Source: an uncultured bacterium | Lineage (GTDB): Bacteria; Pseudomonadota; Gammaproteobacteria; Burkholderiales; Burkholderiaceae_E | Length of the DNA stretch: 64,000 nt | Reading direction: 5' to 3' | Assembly: GCA_903907905.1 (NCBI GenBank) | Contig: CAIVPX010000033.1 | Span: 110,519 to 174,518 of the forward strand | Part shown: positions 51,623 to 59,502 of the stretch, piece after piece | How positions within the stretch are numbered: the first letter of the stretch is position 1 | How the letters are laid out: each line of letters starts with the position of its first letter | Position numbers and translations under genes: made by a program | The notes under the pieces: model-generated | Databases searched by the model: none | What the model was told of the DNA's origin: nothing | Seen by the model: the letters and a program-made list of their open reading frames with translations, nothing else

Positions 51623-52990
51623 ATGATCACGACCACTGATCGCGAGTCCCCGGGGCTCACGCGTGCGCTGGGCGAGCTCGCTGCGGCGCCTGGAGAGATC
51701 CCCGCTGCGGCCCTGTCGGCGGCACTCGTCGGTGTCATCGACGCGATCGGCACCATGCTCTCGGCACGCGGCGAGCCGGTGGTGGAGGCGGCCATCGCCC
51801 TCATGTCGGAGGGGGCAGCGGCGGGCGGCTCGAGCAGTGTCCTGCTGGGCCCGCGCCGGTTGCGGTCAAGCGATGCAACCTGGGTGAATGCCACGGCGGC
51901 GCATGCCTTTGCCATGGATGATGTCGCCTGGGGTTGTCACCCGAGTGCCCTGCTGATGCCTGCGCTGCTGGCCGAGGGCGAAGCCATGGGTGCGTCGGGC
52001 GAACAGGTGCTGCGGGCCTACGTCGTGGGTTGCGAGATCTTTGCCGAGCTGTCTGGTCGCGAGCCCGATCCCCTGCACCGCACAGGCTGGCAGCCCACGG
52101 CCATGCTGGGTCCGGTGGCGGTCGCCGGCGCGCTGGCCAGTTTGCATGCCCTGTCGCCTGAGCCTGCCGCGCATGCGATGGCGATCGCTGCCAGTTGTAC
52201 GGGGGGCTTGGTGGCCAACTTCGGCACCCCCACCAAAGCCCTGCATGCAGGGCGGGCGGCCAGTGCGGGGGTACAGGCGCTGCGCCTGGCGCAAGCGGGC
52301 ATGACGGCCAGCCTCGATGCGCTCGAGCGCGACAACGGGCTGTTGCGCACCCTATCGCCCGAGGGGCGCGTCGATACGGGTCCCGGCCTTCGACGCGCAG
52401 CCGGCGAGTGGCGAATCCTCAGCCAAGGCATCAGCCTCAAGCGCCACCCCGTGTGCTATTCCCTGCATCGGGTGGTTGATGCAGCCATCGATCTGGGGCT
52501 CGACCCGCGGTTTGATGCTGAAAAGGTACGCGAGATCGAGGTCACGCTGGGGGCGACGCAAGCCTGGATGGCACGCTTTCATCTGCCGCAGACGCCTTTT
52601 GAGGCCAAGTACAGCACCGAGTTTGCCGTGGCCTCGGGGCTGCTGGCGCACGCGGCGGGCTTTGCCCAACTGCACGAGGGCTTCATCACCTCGCCACCGG
52701 TTCGGCAACTGATCGGAACCTGTCGGCTCGTGCTGCGCGATGACCGGAGCCGCGACGATCCGGTGTTCTGTGAGGCCGACCGCGTACGCGTCACGATGGC
52801 CGACGGGTCGGTGCTCGACAGCGGCGAGGTTCCCCACGCAAAGGGGCACGCGCGCCGCCCGCTCACGCAGGCTGAGCGTCGAGACAAGTTTGTCGAGTGT
52901 GGGCGCGGCGCGGTCGATGACCCAGCAGCACTGTTCGAGCGCCTCAGCGGCTTCGGCTGCGTGGCCAATGTTCGCAGTCTGGCTGCGTAA
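51623..52990 (+). CDS. MmgE/PrpD family protein
   Basis: A 455-residue MmgE/PrpD protein; the family contains 2-methylcitrate dehydratase and iminodisuccinate epimerase. Visible parts are VIDAIGTMLSARGEPV, ATWVNATAAHAFAMDDVAWGCHPSA (the GTxAH..DxDD region, here slightly changed), SCTGGLVANFGTPTKALHAGRAASAGVQA, and SLKRHPVCYSLHRVVDA. Family Lys-Pro-x-x-C (KRHPVCYS) is kept. It may dehydrate or isomerise a hydroxy-tricarboxylate-like intermediate. ATG at 51623, with a weak ribosome site. Confidence 0.9.
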   Translation: MITTTDRESPGLTRALGELAAAPGEIPAAALSAALVGVIDAIGTMLSARGEPVVEAAIALMSEGAAAGGSSSVLLGPRRLRSSDATWVNATAAHAFAMDDVAWGCHPSALLMPALLAEGEAMGASGEQVLRAYVVGCEIFAELSGREPDPLHRTGWQPTAMLGPVAVAGALASLHALSPEPAAHAMAIAASCTGGLVANFGTPTKALHAGRAASAGVQALRLAQAGMTASLDALERDNGLLRTLSPEGRVDTGPGLRRAAGEWRILSQGISLKRHPVCYSLHRVVDAAIDLGLDPRFDAEKVREIEVTLGATQAWMARFHLPQTPFEAKYSTEFAVASGLLAHAAGFAQLHEGFITSPPVRQLIGTCRLVLRDDRSRDDPVFCEADRVRVTMADGSVLDSGEVPHAKGHARRPLTQAERRDKFVECGRGAVDDPAALFERLSGFGCVANVRSLAA

Positions 52991-53011
52991 GGCCCTGGGT
53001 CAGCCCACGCC

Positions 53012-54070
53012 ATGACACCCCTGCTCAAGCACGTGTTTTACGTGCGTCTATTCGGGCTGCCGGCATTCGCGTCCGCCCTTCAGGCGCGCGGGGATGTTCA
53101 GCTAATGGGACTGGCCGACGACAGCCCGGATGATGAGACCACCGCCTCGGTGCTTTCGGCTGCGCACGTGTACCAGATCACCTCCGGTGTCAATGATGTT
53201 CAGGCGCGCTGGTGGCTGACTGATGCCTTGCTCGCCCGTACGCCGCACCTGCTGTTGGCCTCGGCGATTGGTTCGGGCTATGACACCGTGGATGTTTCCG
53301 CCTGCACCCGAGCCGGGGTATTGGTGGTGAATCAAGCTGGGGGCGGTAACGCCGAGGCGGTTGCCGAGCACATGTTCGCAGTGATGATTGCGCTGTCCAA
53401 ACGGATCATGGAGGCAGACCGCCGTATGCGTCGGGCGCCGGGGGTGGTGCGCGGTCACTATGTGGGGCGCAACGTCCTGGGCAAGACGGCGGGCATCATT
53501 GGTTTCGGTCACGTCGGACGTCGGCTTGCCGAGCTTTGCCGGCTTGCCTTGCGCATGCGCGTGCTGGTGCACGACAGTCACCGCACGCCCGACGAAATTA
53601 TCTCGATGGGCGCAGAGGTGGCCGATCTGGACCGATTGCTCGGGAGCGCCGACTATGTGCTCGTGTGCTGCTCCCTCAACGAGGAAACCCGCGGGCTCCT
53701 GTCGGACCGGGAGTTCTGCCTGATGAAGCCGCAAGCCTGCTTTGTCAACGCGGCGCGTGGTGGCATTCATGACGAAGCGGCGCTGTATCGCGCGCTGGTC
53801 GAGGGGCGCCTTGCAGCGGCCGGTATCGATGTCTGGGATACCGAACCGCCCGAGCCCTCGCACCCCCTGCTGTCGCTCGACAATGTGATCGCCACGCCAC
53901 ATATTGCAGGGGCGACCGTCGAGTCGCGTATCGATGCAGCCGAAAGCGGTGCCCGGCAGATCCTGGAGGTGCTCGATGGGCGACGGCCGCCGCGTCTGCT
54001 CAACCCCGAGGCGTGGCCGCTTTTCGCCAGGCGATTCGAGGCGATGTTCGGGTTCAGGCCATCGGATTAG
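53012..54070 (+). CDS. D-isomer 2-hydroxyacid dehydrogenase
   Basis: NAD(P)-dependent dehydrogenase of 352 aa. Rossmann G164-F-G-H-V-G169, catalytic R249 (NAARGG), E278 (DTEPPE) and H297 (TPHIAG) are all present, so it should be active. It reduces a 2-keto acid or oxidises a D-2-hydroxy acid. 21 bp after the PrpD protein and 83 bp before a TctC gene. A second paralogue lies on the opposite strand at 55158. Confidence 0.9.
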   Translation: MTPLLKHVFYVRLFGLPAFASALQARGDVQLMGLADDSPDDETTASVLSAAHVYQITSGVNDVQARWWLTDALLARTPHLLLASAIGSGYDTVDVSACTRAGVLVVNQAGGGNAEAVAEHMFAVMIALSKRIMEADRRMRRAPGVVRGHYVGRNVLGKTAGIIGFGHVGRRLAELCRLALRMRVLVHDSHRTPDEIISMGAEVADLDRLLGSADYVLVCCSLNEETRGLLSDREFCLMKPQACFVNAARGGIHDEAALYRALVEGRLAAAGIDVWDTEPPEPSHPLLSLDNVIATPHIAGATVESRIDAAESGARQILEVLDGRRPPRLLNPEAWPLFARRFEAMFGFRPSD

Positions 54071-54153
54071 GTTCGCGTGAGGGACGGGTGATTCGGCCGG
54101 ATCGCAAGCATCGTCCGCCCCGGAATTCACACCATGTGAAATGGAGTACTCGT

Positions 54154-55128
54154 ATGTATCAACGAAGACGGATTGCGTTTGGAGTCGCCGCAAGCCTGCT
54201 GGGGCCGATCGCACAGCCCCTTCTGGCGCAGGAGGCCGACTGGCCCGCGAGACCCGTGCGCATCATCGTGCCCTTTGCTGCAGGCGGCGGCAGCGATGTC
54301 GCCATCCGCCAACTGGTGGTTCACATGGGCCCCATGCTCAAGGGGCAGTTCATCATCGAAAACCGCCCCGGTGCCGAGGCGAGCATTGGGGCGAGCGCCG
54401 CCTTCCGGGCCGCACCGGACGGCTACACGTTGCTGATGACCTCGCTCACCAGCCAGGTGGTCAATCCCCACACCATGAGGCGGTTGAGCTATGAACCGCT
54501 TACTTTCGAGCCCATTGGCCTGATCGGCTTTACGGCGCCCGTGCTGCTCTGCCATCCGGAGGCGCGGGCGCGCAGCGTGGCGGCGATCATCGAACTGGCC
54601 AAGAGCCAACCGGGCACGCTCAACTTCGGCGCGCCGAACACCTCGTCACGATTCGCAGCCGAGATGTTCGCGCACCATGCGGGCATTCGCCTGCAGCATG
54701 TCCGCTACAACAGTGCGCCCCAGGCTCACAACGATCTGGCCGGTGGCCGCATCGACTACATGTTCGGCGACTTCACCGCCGGCGGTCCGCTGCTGCAGGC
54801 TGGGCGCCTGCAGGCGATTGCCGTGGCCGCACCGGAGCGTCTTGCGTCACATCCCTCTGTTCCGACCATGGCAGAGTTGGGCCTGCCCGGCGTCGACCTG
54901 CAGATCTGGACCGGGCTGTACGCGCCGCGCGATACGCCGATGCCCATCATTCTGAAACTCAACCAGGCGCTCAACGCAGCCTTGGCGCAGGATGAAATCC
55001 GCAGCATGCTCAGTCGCATGGCCACCGTTGCAAAGCCCGGGTCGCCCGAAGCCTTTCGAGCCTATCAGGCCGACCAGTACGAGCACTGGGGGCGCATGGT
55101 GAAGTTGCTCGGAGTCGAGCCCGAATAG
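54154..55128 (+). CDS. Bug/TctC family binding protein
   Basis: Periplasmic protein of 324 aa beginning MYQRRRIAFGVAASLLGPIA, a signal peptide with a basic start. Bug motifs: PVRIIVPFAAGGGSDVAIRQL, ENRPGAEASIGASAAFRAAPDGYTLLMTS and NFGAPNTSSRFAAEM. The ATG at 54154 has GGAG seven bases before. Longer in-frame frame upstream overlaps the dehydrogenase gene and lacks a ribosome site. Third gene of this type in the module. Confidence 0.92.
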   Translation: MYQRRRIAFGVAASLLGPIAQPLLAQEADWPARPVRIIVPFAAGGGSDVAIRQLVVHMGPMLKGQFIIENRPGAEASIGASAAFRAAPDGYTLLMTSLTSQVVNPHTMRRLSYEPLTFEPIGLIGFTAPVLLCHPEARARSVAAIIELAKSQPGTLNFGAPNTSSRFAAEMFAHHAGIRLQHVRYNSAPQAHNDLAGGRIDYMFGDFTAGGPLLQAGRLQAIAVAAPERLASHPSVPTMAELGLPGVDLQIWTGLYAPRDTPMPIILKLNQALNAALAQDEIRSMLSRMATVAKPGSPEAFRAYQADQYEHWGRMVKLLGVEPE

Positions 55129-55157
55129 CCCGAAAGCCCGATGCCTTGCCCGGTGCG

Positions 55158-56204
55158 TCAGCCGGTAGCCTTGTAGGTTCTGGCGTGCTGAACCAGGTTG
55201 ACGAGCGGCGCGCCGCTCAAATGACGCTGCAGGTTGTCCAGAAATACCTGATAGGTTCGCTCGGAAAAACCATCCGAGTGGCCTGCGCTGTGTGCCGAGA
55301 TCATCAGGTTGGGGGTGTCCCAGAGCGTCGAGTTTGCAGGCAGGGGTTCGGTTTCGAATACATCCGCATACGCTCCCGCGAGGTGGCCCGCGCGCAGTGC
55401 TGCCTCAAGCGCCGTATCGCTCAGCACGCCGCCTCGCGAGACGTTGACCAGACCTGATCCGCTCGGCATCAGCGCGAGGTCTGTGGCGTCGACCAGGCCT
55501 CGCGTCAGGCTGGTCAGCGGGCAGGCGAGGATCAGCCAGTCGGTGCGCGGCAGGACCTCACGAAGCCGCTCGTATGGGTAGGTCTCGACGCAATGCGGGT
55601 CGGGCGCGCTGCTCTGGCGAATGCCCGTGACCCGCATGCCAAGCGCTGCGGCAATCTTGGCCACCTCCCGGCCGATGGGGCCCATACCGACCACCGTGAG
55701 GCGCTGGCCGCCCAGGTCGCGGGTGACCAGCGGCGGGTAACGCTGAGGCGTCCAGCTGCGTGTCCGCCTGGATTCGATCCAGAGCGGGATATTGCGTGTG
55801 AGGGCCAGCAGTGCCGCTATGGCGCTGTGCGCCACAGCGACCGCGTTGGCGCCGCTCGAGGTGGTGAGGGTGACGCCTCGCTCGGCCAACTGGCGAAACT
55901 GGACCCGATCGGCGCCGGCGGCGCAGACATGCAACCACTGCAGATGCGGAGCGGCCAGCAGCGTGTCGAAGAAGGCGCGCAGGGGCGGCTCGCGCTCGAC
56001 CACGCCGCTCATGCCGATGAGGTCGGTCGACAGGAACGCCAAGCGAATGGGCTCGAGCCATGCGGGCTCGGGCAGGTGCCACGACCCGCCTGCATCGGGC
56101 AGGCGTGCAGCGCGCACCTCGTGCCCAGGGGCGTACCGGGCGACCGCGTCGGCATGCAGCGCATGCATGCCGGGCGACAGCAGAATGACCGGGGCCGCCT
56201 TCAT
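55158..56204 (-). CDS. D-isomer 2-hydroxyacid dehydrogenase (second copy)
   Basis: A 348-residue dehydrogenase of the GyaR/hydroxyisocaproate type. VVGMGPIGREVAKIAAALG is the Rossmann loop, NVSRGGVLSDTAL the Arg, FETEPLP the Glu and ISAHSAGHSDG the His (AHSAGHS is unusual but keeps a His). ATG at 56204. The pair of minus-strand genes (class II aldolase and this) is convergent with the TctC gene and shares a promoter beyond 57055. Likely reduces an aldol cleavage product, for example a 2-keto acid. Confidence 0.88.
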   Translation of the reverse strand: MKAAPVILLSPGMHALHADAVARYAPGHEVRAARLPDAGGSWHLPEPAWLEPIRLAFLSTDLIGMSGVVEREPPLRAFFDTLLAAPHLQWLHVCAAGADRVQFRQLAERGVTLTTSSGANAVAVAHSAIAALLALTRNIPLWIESRRTRSWTPQRYPPLVTRDLGGQRLTVVGMGPIGREVAKIAAALGMRVTGIRQSSAPDPHCVETYPYERLREVLPRTDWLILACPLTSLTRGLVDATDLALMPSGSGLVNVSRGGVLSDTALEAALRAGHLAGAYADVFETEPLPANSTLWDTPNLMISAHSAGHSDGFSERTYQVFLDNLQRHLSGAPLVNLVQHARTYKATG

Positions 56205-56212
56205 GCGACGTC

Positions 56213-57055
56213 TTACCAGCGGTAGGAGGGATCGCGACGATCGAGCAGTCGCCGCATGGCGGGCCACTCCATTTCGCCCAGCGGCTTGGTGACGCCGCTG
56301 GAGCCGGGCGGTGTGGCGACGTTGGCCGAATATTGAGCGTTGGCCTTGCGGATGATGGCCTCGGGCGGCAGGCGCATCGGGCTGTTGCAGGACATGGCGA
56401 TCCACTGCGTGAGGCAGGCGCGCTCGAGCCGGTAGATGGTGTTGAAGGCCTGAGGAACGCTAGGGCAGGCCACCAGCAGGCCGTGGTTGCGAAGAATCAT
56501 GGCGTCGGCATCGCCCAGGTTGGCAGCCATGCGCTCGCGTTCACCGGGTTCGACGGCGATGCCCTCGAAATCGTGATAACCCACCTTGCCAAACCGCATT
56601 GAGGCCTGGGCCACTGGCTGCAGCCCGCATTCAAGGGCGGAGATCGCCATGCCGGCGACCGTGTGGGTGTGGATCACACAGCCCACCTCGGGGCGCGCCG
56701 CGTGCACCGCGCTGTGCACGACGTAGCCCGCGAGATTGATCGAGTAGTCGGCGTTGGGGTTGTCGATGATCTTGCCATCAAGGTCGACACGGATCATCGA
56801 TGAGGCCGTCATCTCCTCATAGGTCATGCCGAAGGGGTTGATCAGGAAGTGCTCATCGGGTCCCGGCAGACGAACCGAGATGTGATTGGAGACCAGATCG
56901 CTCATGCCAAAGAGGTCGACCAGCCGATAACAGGCCGCCAGATCGACACGCAATGACCATTCCGCATCACCCCAGCGGGCAAGGCCCTCGCGGTCGGCTT
57001 GAACGGCTCTGGCTTCGGCCTCACGTAGTGAGGCGCTGTCACGTTGGTAGGCCAC
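56213..57055 (-). CDS. Class II aldolase/adducin family protein
   Basis: Zinc-dependent aldolase or decarboxylase-like protein, about 280 aa. Metal His in HTHTVAGMA and RNHGLLVA, and the fold start LRVDLAACYRLVDLFGMSDLVSNHISVRLP. The start I favour is GTG at 57055 with GGAGA eight bases upstream; an ATG at 57136 would add 27 unconserved residues. A C-terminal extension reads LGEMEWPAMRRLLDRRDP. Possible substrates are hydroxy or keto acids made in the module. Same transcript as the dehydrogenase at 55158, 8 bp apart. Confidence 0.85.
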   Translation of the reverse strand: MAYQRDSASLREAEARAVQADREGLARWGDAEWSLRVDLAACYRLVDLFGMSDLVSNHISVRLPGPDEHFLINPFGMTYEEMTASSMIRVDLDGKIIDNPNADYSINLAGYVVHSAVHAARPEVGCVIHTHTVAGMAISALECGLQPVAQASMRFGKVGYHDFEGIAVEPGERERMAANLGDADAMILRNHGLLVACPSVPQAFNTIYRLERACLTQWIAMSCNSPMRLPPEAIIRKANAQYSANVATPPGSSGVTKPLGEMEWPAMRRLLDRRDPSYRW

Positions 57056-57313
57056 GGTTCGGATCTCCGATGGGTGACTGCGGTGGTGGAAAAGCACGTT
57101 CCCGGGAACGCCCTTGTGCTTGCAGCGTTCAATCATCGCACAGCGGCCTGCAGGCGGATCGGGCGCTTGTACCGGAGACGAAACCGTCGCACCGGCGCTC
57201 CGCCGACCCTGGCGGACTGGTCATTGTTGGGGGCGGCGCAGTTTCCCGTTCAAATCCCGCCGCGCTTGGGCTATCTTGCGCACTTCAGGCAGGCAAACCA
57301 AAAGGAGACCGCA

Positions 57314-58285
57314 ATGAGACAGCGATTGGGCGCATGGCTGTGTGCCGTGGTGGCGGGTGCGGGTGCGGGTGCGGGTGCGGGTGCGGCTTGGGCGGCCTAT
57401 CCCGAGAAGCCGGTGCGCGTCATGGTGGCGTTTGCGCCGGGAAGCTCTACCGACATTGTGGCGCGCCTGCTGGCCGAACCCCTGGGCGCTGCGCTCAGGC
57501 AAAGCGTGATCGTCGAGAACAAGCCGGGTGCGGGGGGCAATATTGCGACGCAGGCGGTCAAGGCTGCATCGCCTGATGGCTATACGCTGCTGTTTCACAG
57601 CGTGGCCTATTCGGTCAATCCTTCGCTGTTTGGCAATGCAGGGTATGACGCGGACAAAGACCTCGAGCCGGTTGCCATGGCAGCGGTCACGCCCAACCTG
57701 CTCTTCGTGCACCCCGGGGTCCCGGCGCAGACGCTGGCCGAATTGCTGGCGCTCGCCAAATCGACGCCCATGTCCTATGCCTCGTCGGGCAATGGCACCA
57801 CCACCCATCTGGGCGCCGAGTTGCTGTTTCGCTCGATTGCCAAGCTCGATGTCACGCACGTGCCGTTTCAGCCGGCTGCGGCCTCGGTGGCGGTGGTGGG
57901 CGGGCAGGTCCCCATCGGCAGTACGTCCATGCCGCCGGTGGTGCCTCATGTACGCAGCGGCAAGGTGAGGGCCATTGCCGTGATGGCTGCGCGGCGCAGC
58001 CCCGCCTTGCCAGAGGTTCCGACGGTGGCCGAGTTGGGCTATCCCGGCTTCGAAGCCGATACCTGGTTTGCCGTATTTGCGCCCTTGGGTACGCCGGAGG
58101 TGGTGCTGGAGCGGCTCAATGCAGAATTCAACCGGGCACTGGCTGAAAAATCGGTTGTCGATCGCTTCGCCACGCTGTCGTTGCAAGCCCAGCCCAGCAA
58201 CCGGGCCACGCTACGGCGTTATGTCGCCAGCGAGGTGGCCAAATGGGGCCGGGTGGTGAAGGACGCCGGTATCCGCGTGGATTGA
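57314..58285 (+). CDS. Bug/TctC family binding protein with repeat-encoded signal peptide
   Basis: Periplasmic protein of 323 aa; start ATG 57314 after AAAGGAGACC. The signal peptide is MRQRLGAWLCAVVAGAGAG..., its hydrophobic core made of an Ala-Gly run encoded by five exact GCGGGT copies (see the repeat entry). Mature part has KPVRVMVAFAPGSSTDIVARLL, VENKPGAGGNIATQAVKAASPDGYTLLFH and SGNGTTTHLGAELL. Divergent from the aldolase gene with 258 bp between. Followed by the RND adaptor on the other strand. Confidence 0.9.
   Translation: MRQRLGAWLCAVVAGAGAGAGAGAAWAAYPEKPVRVMVAFAPGSSTDIVARLLAEPLGAALRQSVIVENKPGAGGNIATQAVKAASPDGYTLLFHSVAYSVNPSLFGNAGYDADKDLEPVAMAAVTPNLLFVHPGVPAQTLAELLALAKSTPMSYASSGNGTTTHLGAELLFRSIAKLDVTHVPFQPAAASVAVVGGQVPIGSTSMPPVVPHVRSGKVRAIAVMAARRSPALPEVPTVAELGYPGFEADTWFAVFAPLGTPEVVLERLNAEFNRALAEKSVVDRFATLSLQAQPSNRATLRRYVASEVAKWGRVVKDAGIRVD
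57353..57382 (+). repeat. GCGGGT hexanucleotide tandem repeat (5 copies)
   Basis: Five perfect GCGGGT units, then GCGGCT, within the signal-peptide codons of the TctC gene at 57314. Each unit adds Ala-Gly and keeps frame, so copy-number change would change the length of the signal-peptide core, not the frame. Confidence 0.85.
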
Positions 58286-58293
58286 GGTGTGTC

Positions 58294-59502
58294 TCAGTTG
58301 CTTCGCCGTGCGCCGGTCGCGCCCCCCGCCGCCGGCGCGGCCGCCGTGCGAATGCGCACCTTGTCGCCTTCCACAATCCCATCAGGCGGACTGACGATGA
58401 CGCGGTCTTCGGCGCTGATGCCGGTGGCCAGTTCGATGGTGTTGCCGTTGTCTTTCGCGACCGTGACACGCCGGATGCGTACGCGGTCTTCGGCATCCAC
58501 CACCGCCACGCGAGGCCCGGCGCTGCCGAAAATCATGGCGCCCGGGGGCACGGTGAGCGCGGCGTCCCGAGCCAGATCGAAGGTGATCTTGGCAAAGCCG
58601 CCCGGAATGAGCCGCGAGTTGCTGTTGTCGGCGGACAATTGCACCAGCATGCTGCCGGAGCCCGTTCCGATGACCTGCGCCATCGTTTGAACGGTGGCGG
58701 TCCAGGTTTTGCCAGGATGCTCGGGCACCGCGAAATTGGCCTTGTCGCCTTGCTTGATCGCCAATGCCCGATTCTGCGGGACGTTGACATAGATGCGCAC
58801 CCGGCTGATGTCAGACAGCGTGAACAATTCGGTGCCGACCGCGCCACCAGCGACCACTAACGCGCCCACATCGGTGTTGCGTGCCGTGATCACGCCATCG
58901 AAGGGCGCGACGATGGTCGAGAATTTTTTCTGGGCCTGCAGGCGTTCGAGGTTGGCCTGGGAGGCGCGAACGAGAGCCTCCTTCACAGAGAGGTCTCCGC
59001 GCTTTTCTTCGACTGCCTGCGAGGACACGAAATTGGTATCGCGCAGCGTCTGCCAGCGCTTGGCCGTGGCCGCGGACAGGGCCGCATTGGCGGTGGCGCT
59101 GGCCAGTTCGGCCTGCGCCTGCATGAGTTGCTGGTCGAGTTCGGGCGTTTCGATTTCGGCCAGCACCTGGCCTGCCTTGACGCTGGCACCGATGTCGAAC
59201 TTCCAGACCTTGAGATAGCCAGCGATACGCGAGAAGATCGGCGCCTTGGTGTGGGGCTCAACCCGGCCCGGCAGGTCAACCTTCACTGTGGTGCTCGCAG
59301 GTTTGGCTGGGCTCACCACGATGACGGTCGGTATGGCCATTTCCTGGGTCCGCGCCTGTAGCTTGTCGGCATTGGAGGCCCGGGCAGAAATGCCATAGGC
59401 GGCCACCCCGATCGCGCCGCCGAGCACGACCACCAGGCCGGCGCCCAGCTTGAGCCGCGACATCGGTTTGCCGGGTTTGAGCGGTTCACTGTGCGAGGAC
59501 AT
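58294..59502 (-). CDS. RND efflux pump periplasmic adaptor (membrane fusion protein)
   Basis: Periplasmic adaptor of 402 aa, HlyD/MdtA type. An N-terminal membrane helix (LGAGLVVVLGGAIGVAAYG), then the lipoyl halves (GYLKVWKFDIGASVKAGQVLAEIETPELDQQL and APFDGVITARNTDVGALV), a coiled-coil hairpin between them, and a beta-barrel ending GDKVRIRTAAAP. Its first 17 bp overlap the end of the RND gene. It links the inner-membrane pump to an outer-membrane channel, whose gene is not found here. Confidence 0.92.
   Translation of the reverse strand: MSSHSEPLKPGKPMSRLKLGAGLVVVLGGAIGVAAYGISARASNADKLQARTQEMAIPTVIVVSPAKPASTTVKVDLPGRVEPHTKAPIFSRIAGYLKVWKFDIGASVKAGQVLAEIETPELDQQLMQAQAELASATANAALSAATAKRWQTLRDTNFVSSQAVEEKRGDLSVKEALVRASQANLERLQAQKKFSTIVAPFDGVITARNTDVGALVVAGGAVGTELFTLSDISRVRIYVNVPQNRALAIKQGDKANFAVPEHPGKTWTATVQTMAQVIGTGSGSMLVQLSADNSNSRLIPGGFAKITFDLARDAALTVPPGAMIFGSAGPRVAVVDAEDRVRIRRVTVAKDNGNTIELATGISAEDRVIVSPPDGIVEGDKVRIRTAAAPAAGGATGARRSN

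Noticed and set aside
57044..57313. Plus-strand N-terminal extension of the TctC gene at 57314
   Set aside because: It would place 90 codons before a clear signal peptide and ribosome site, antisense to the aldolase start region.
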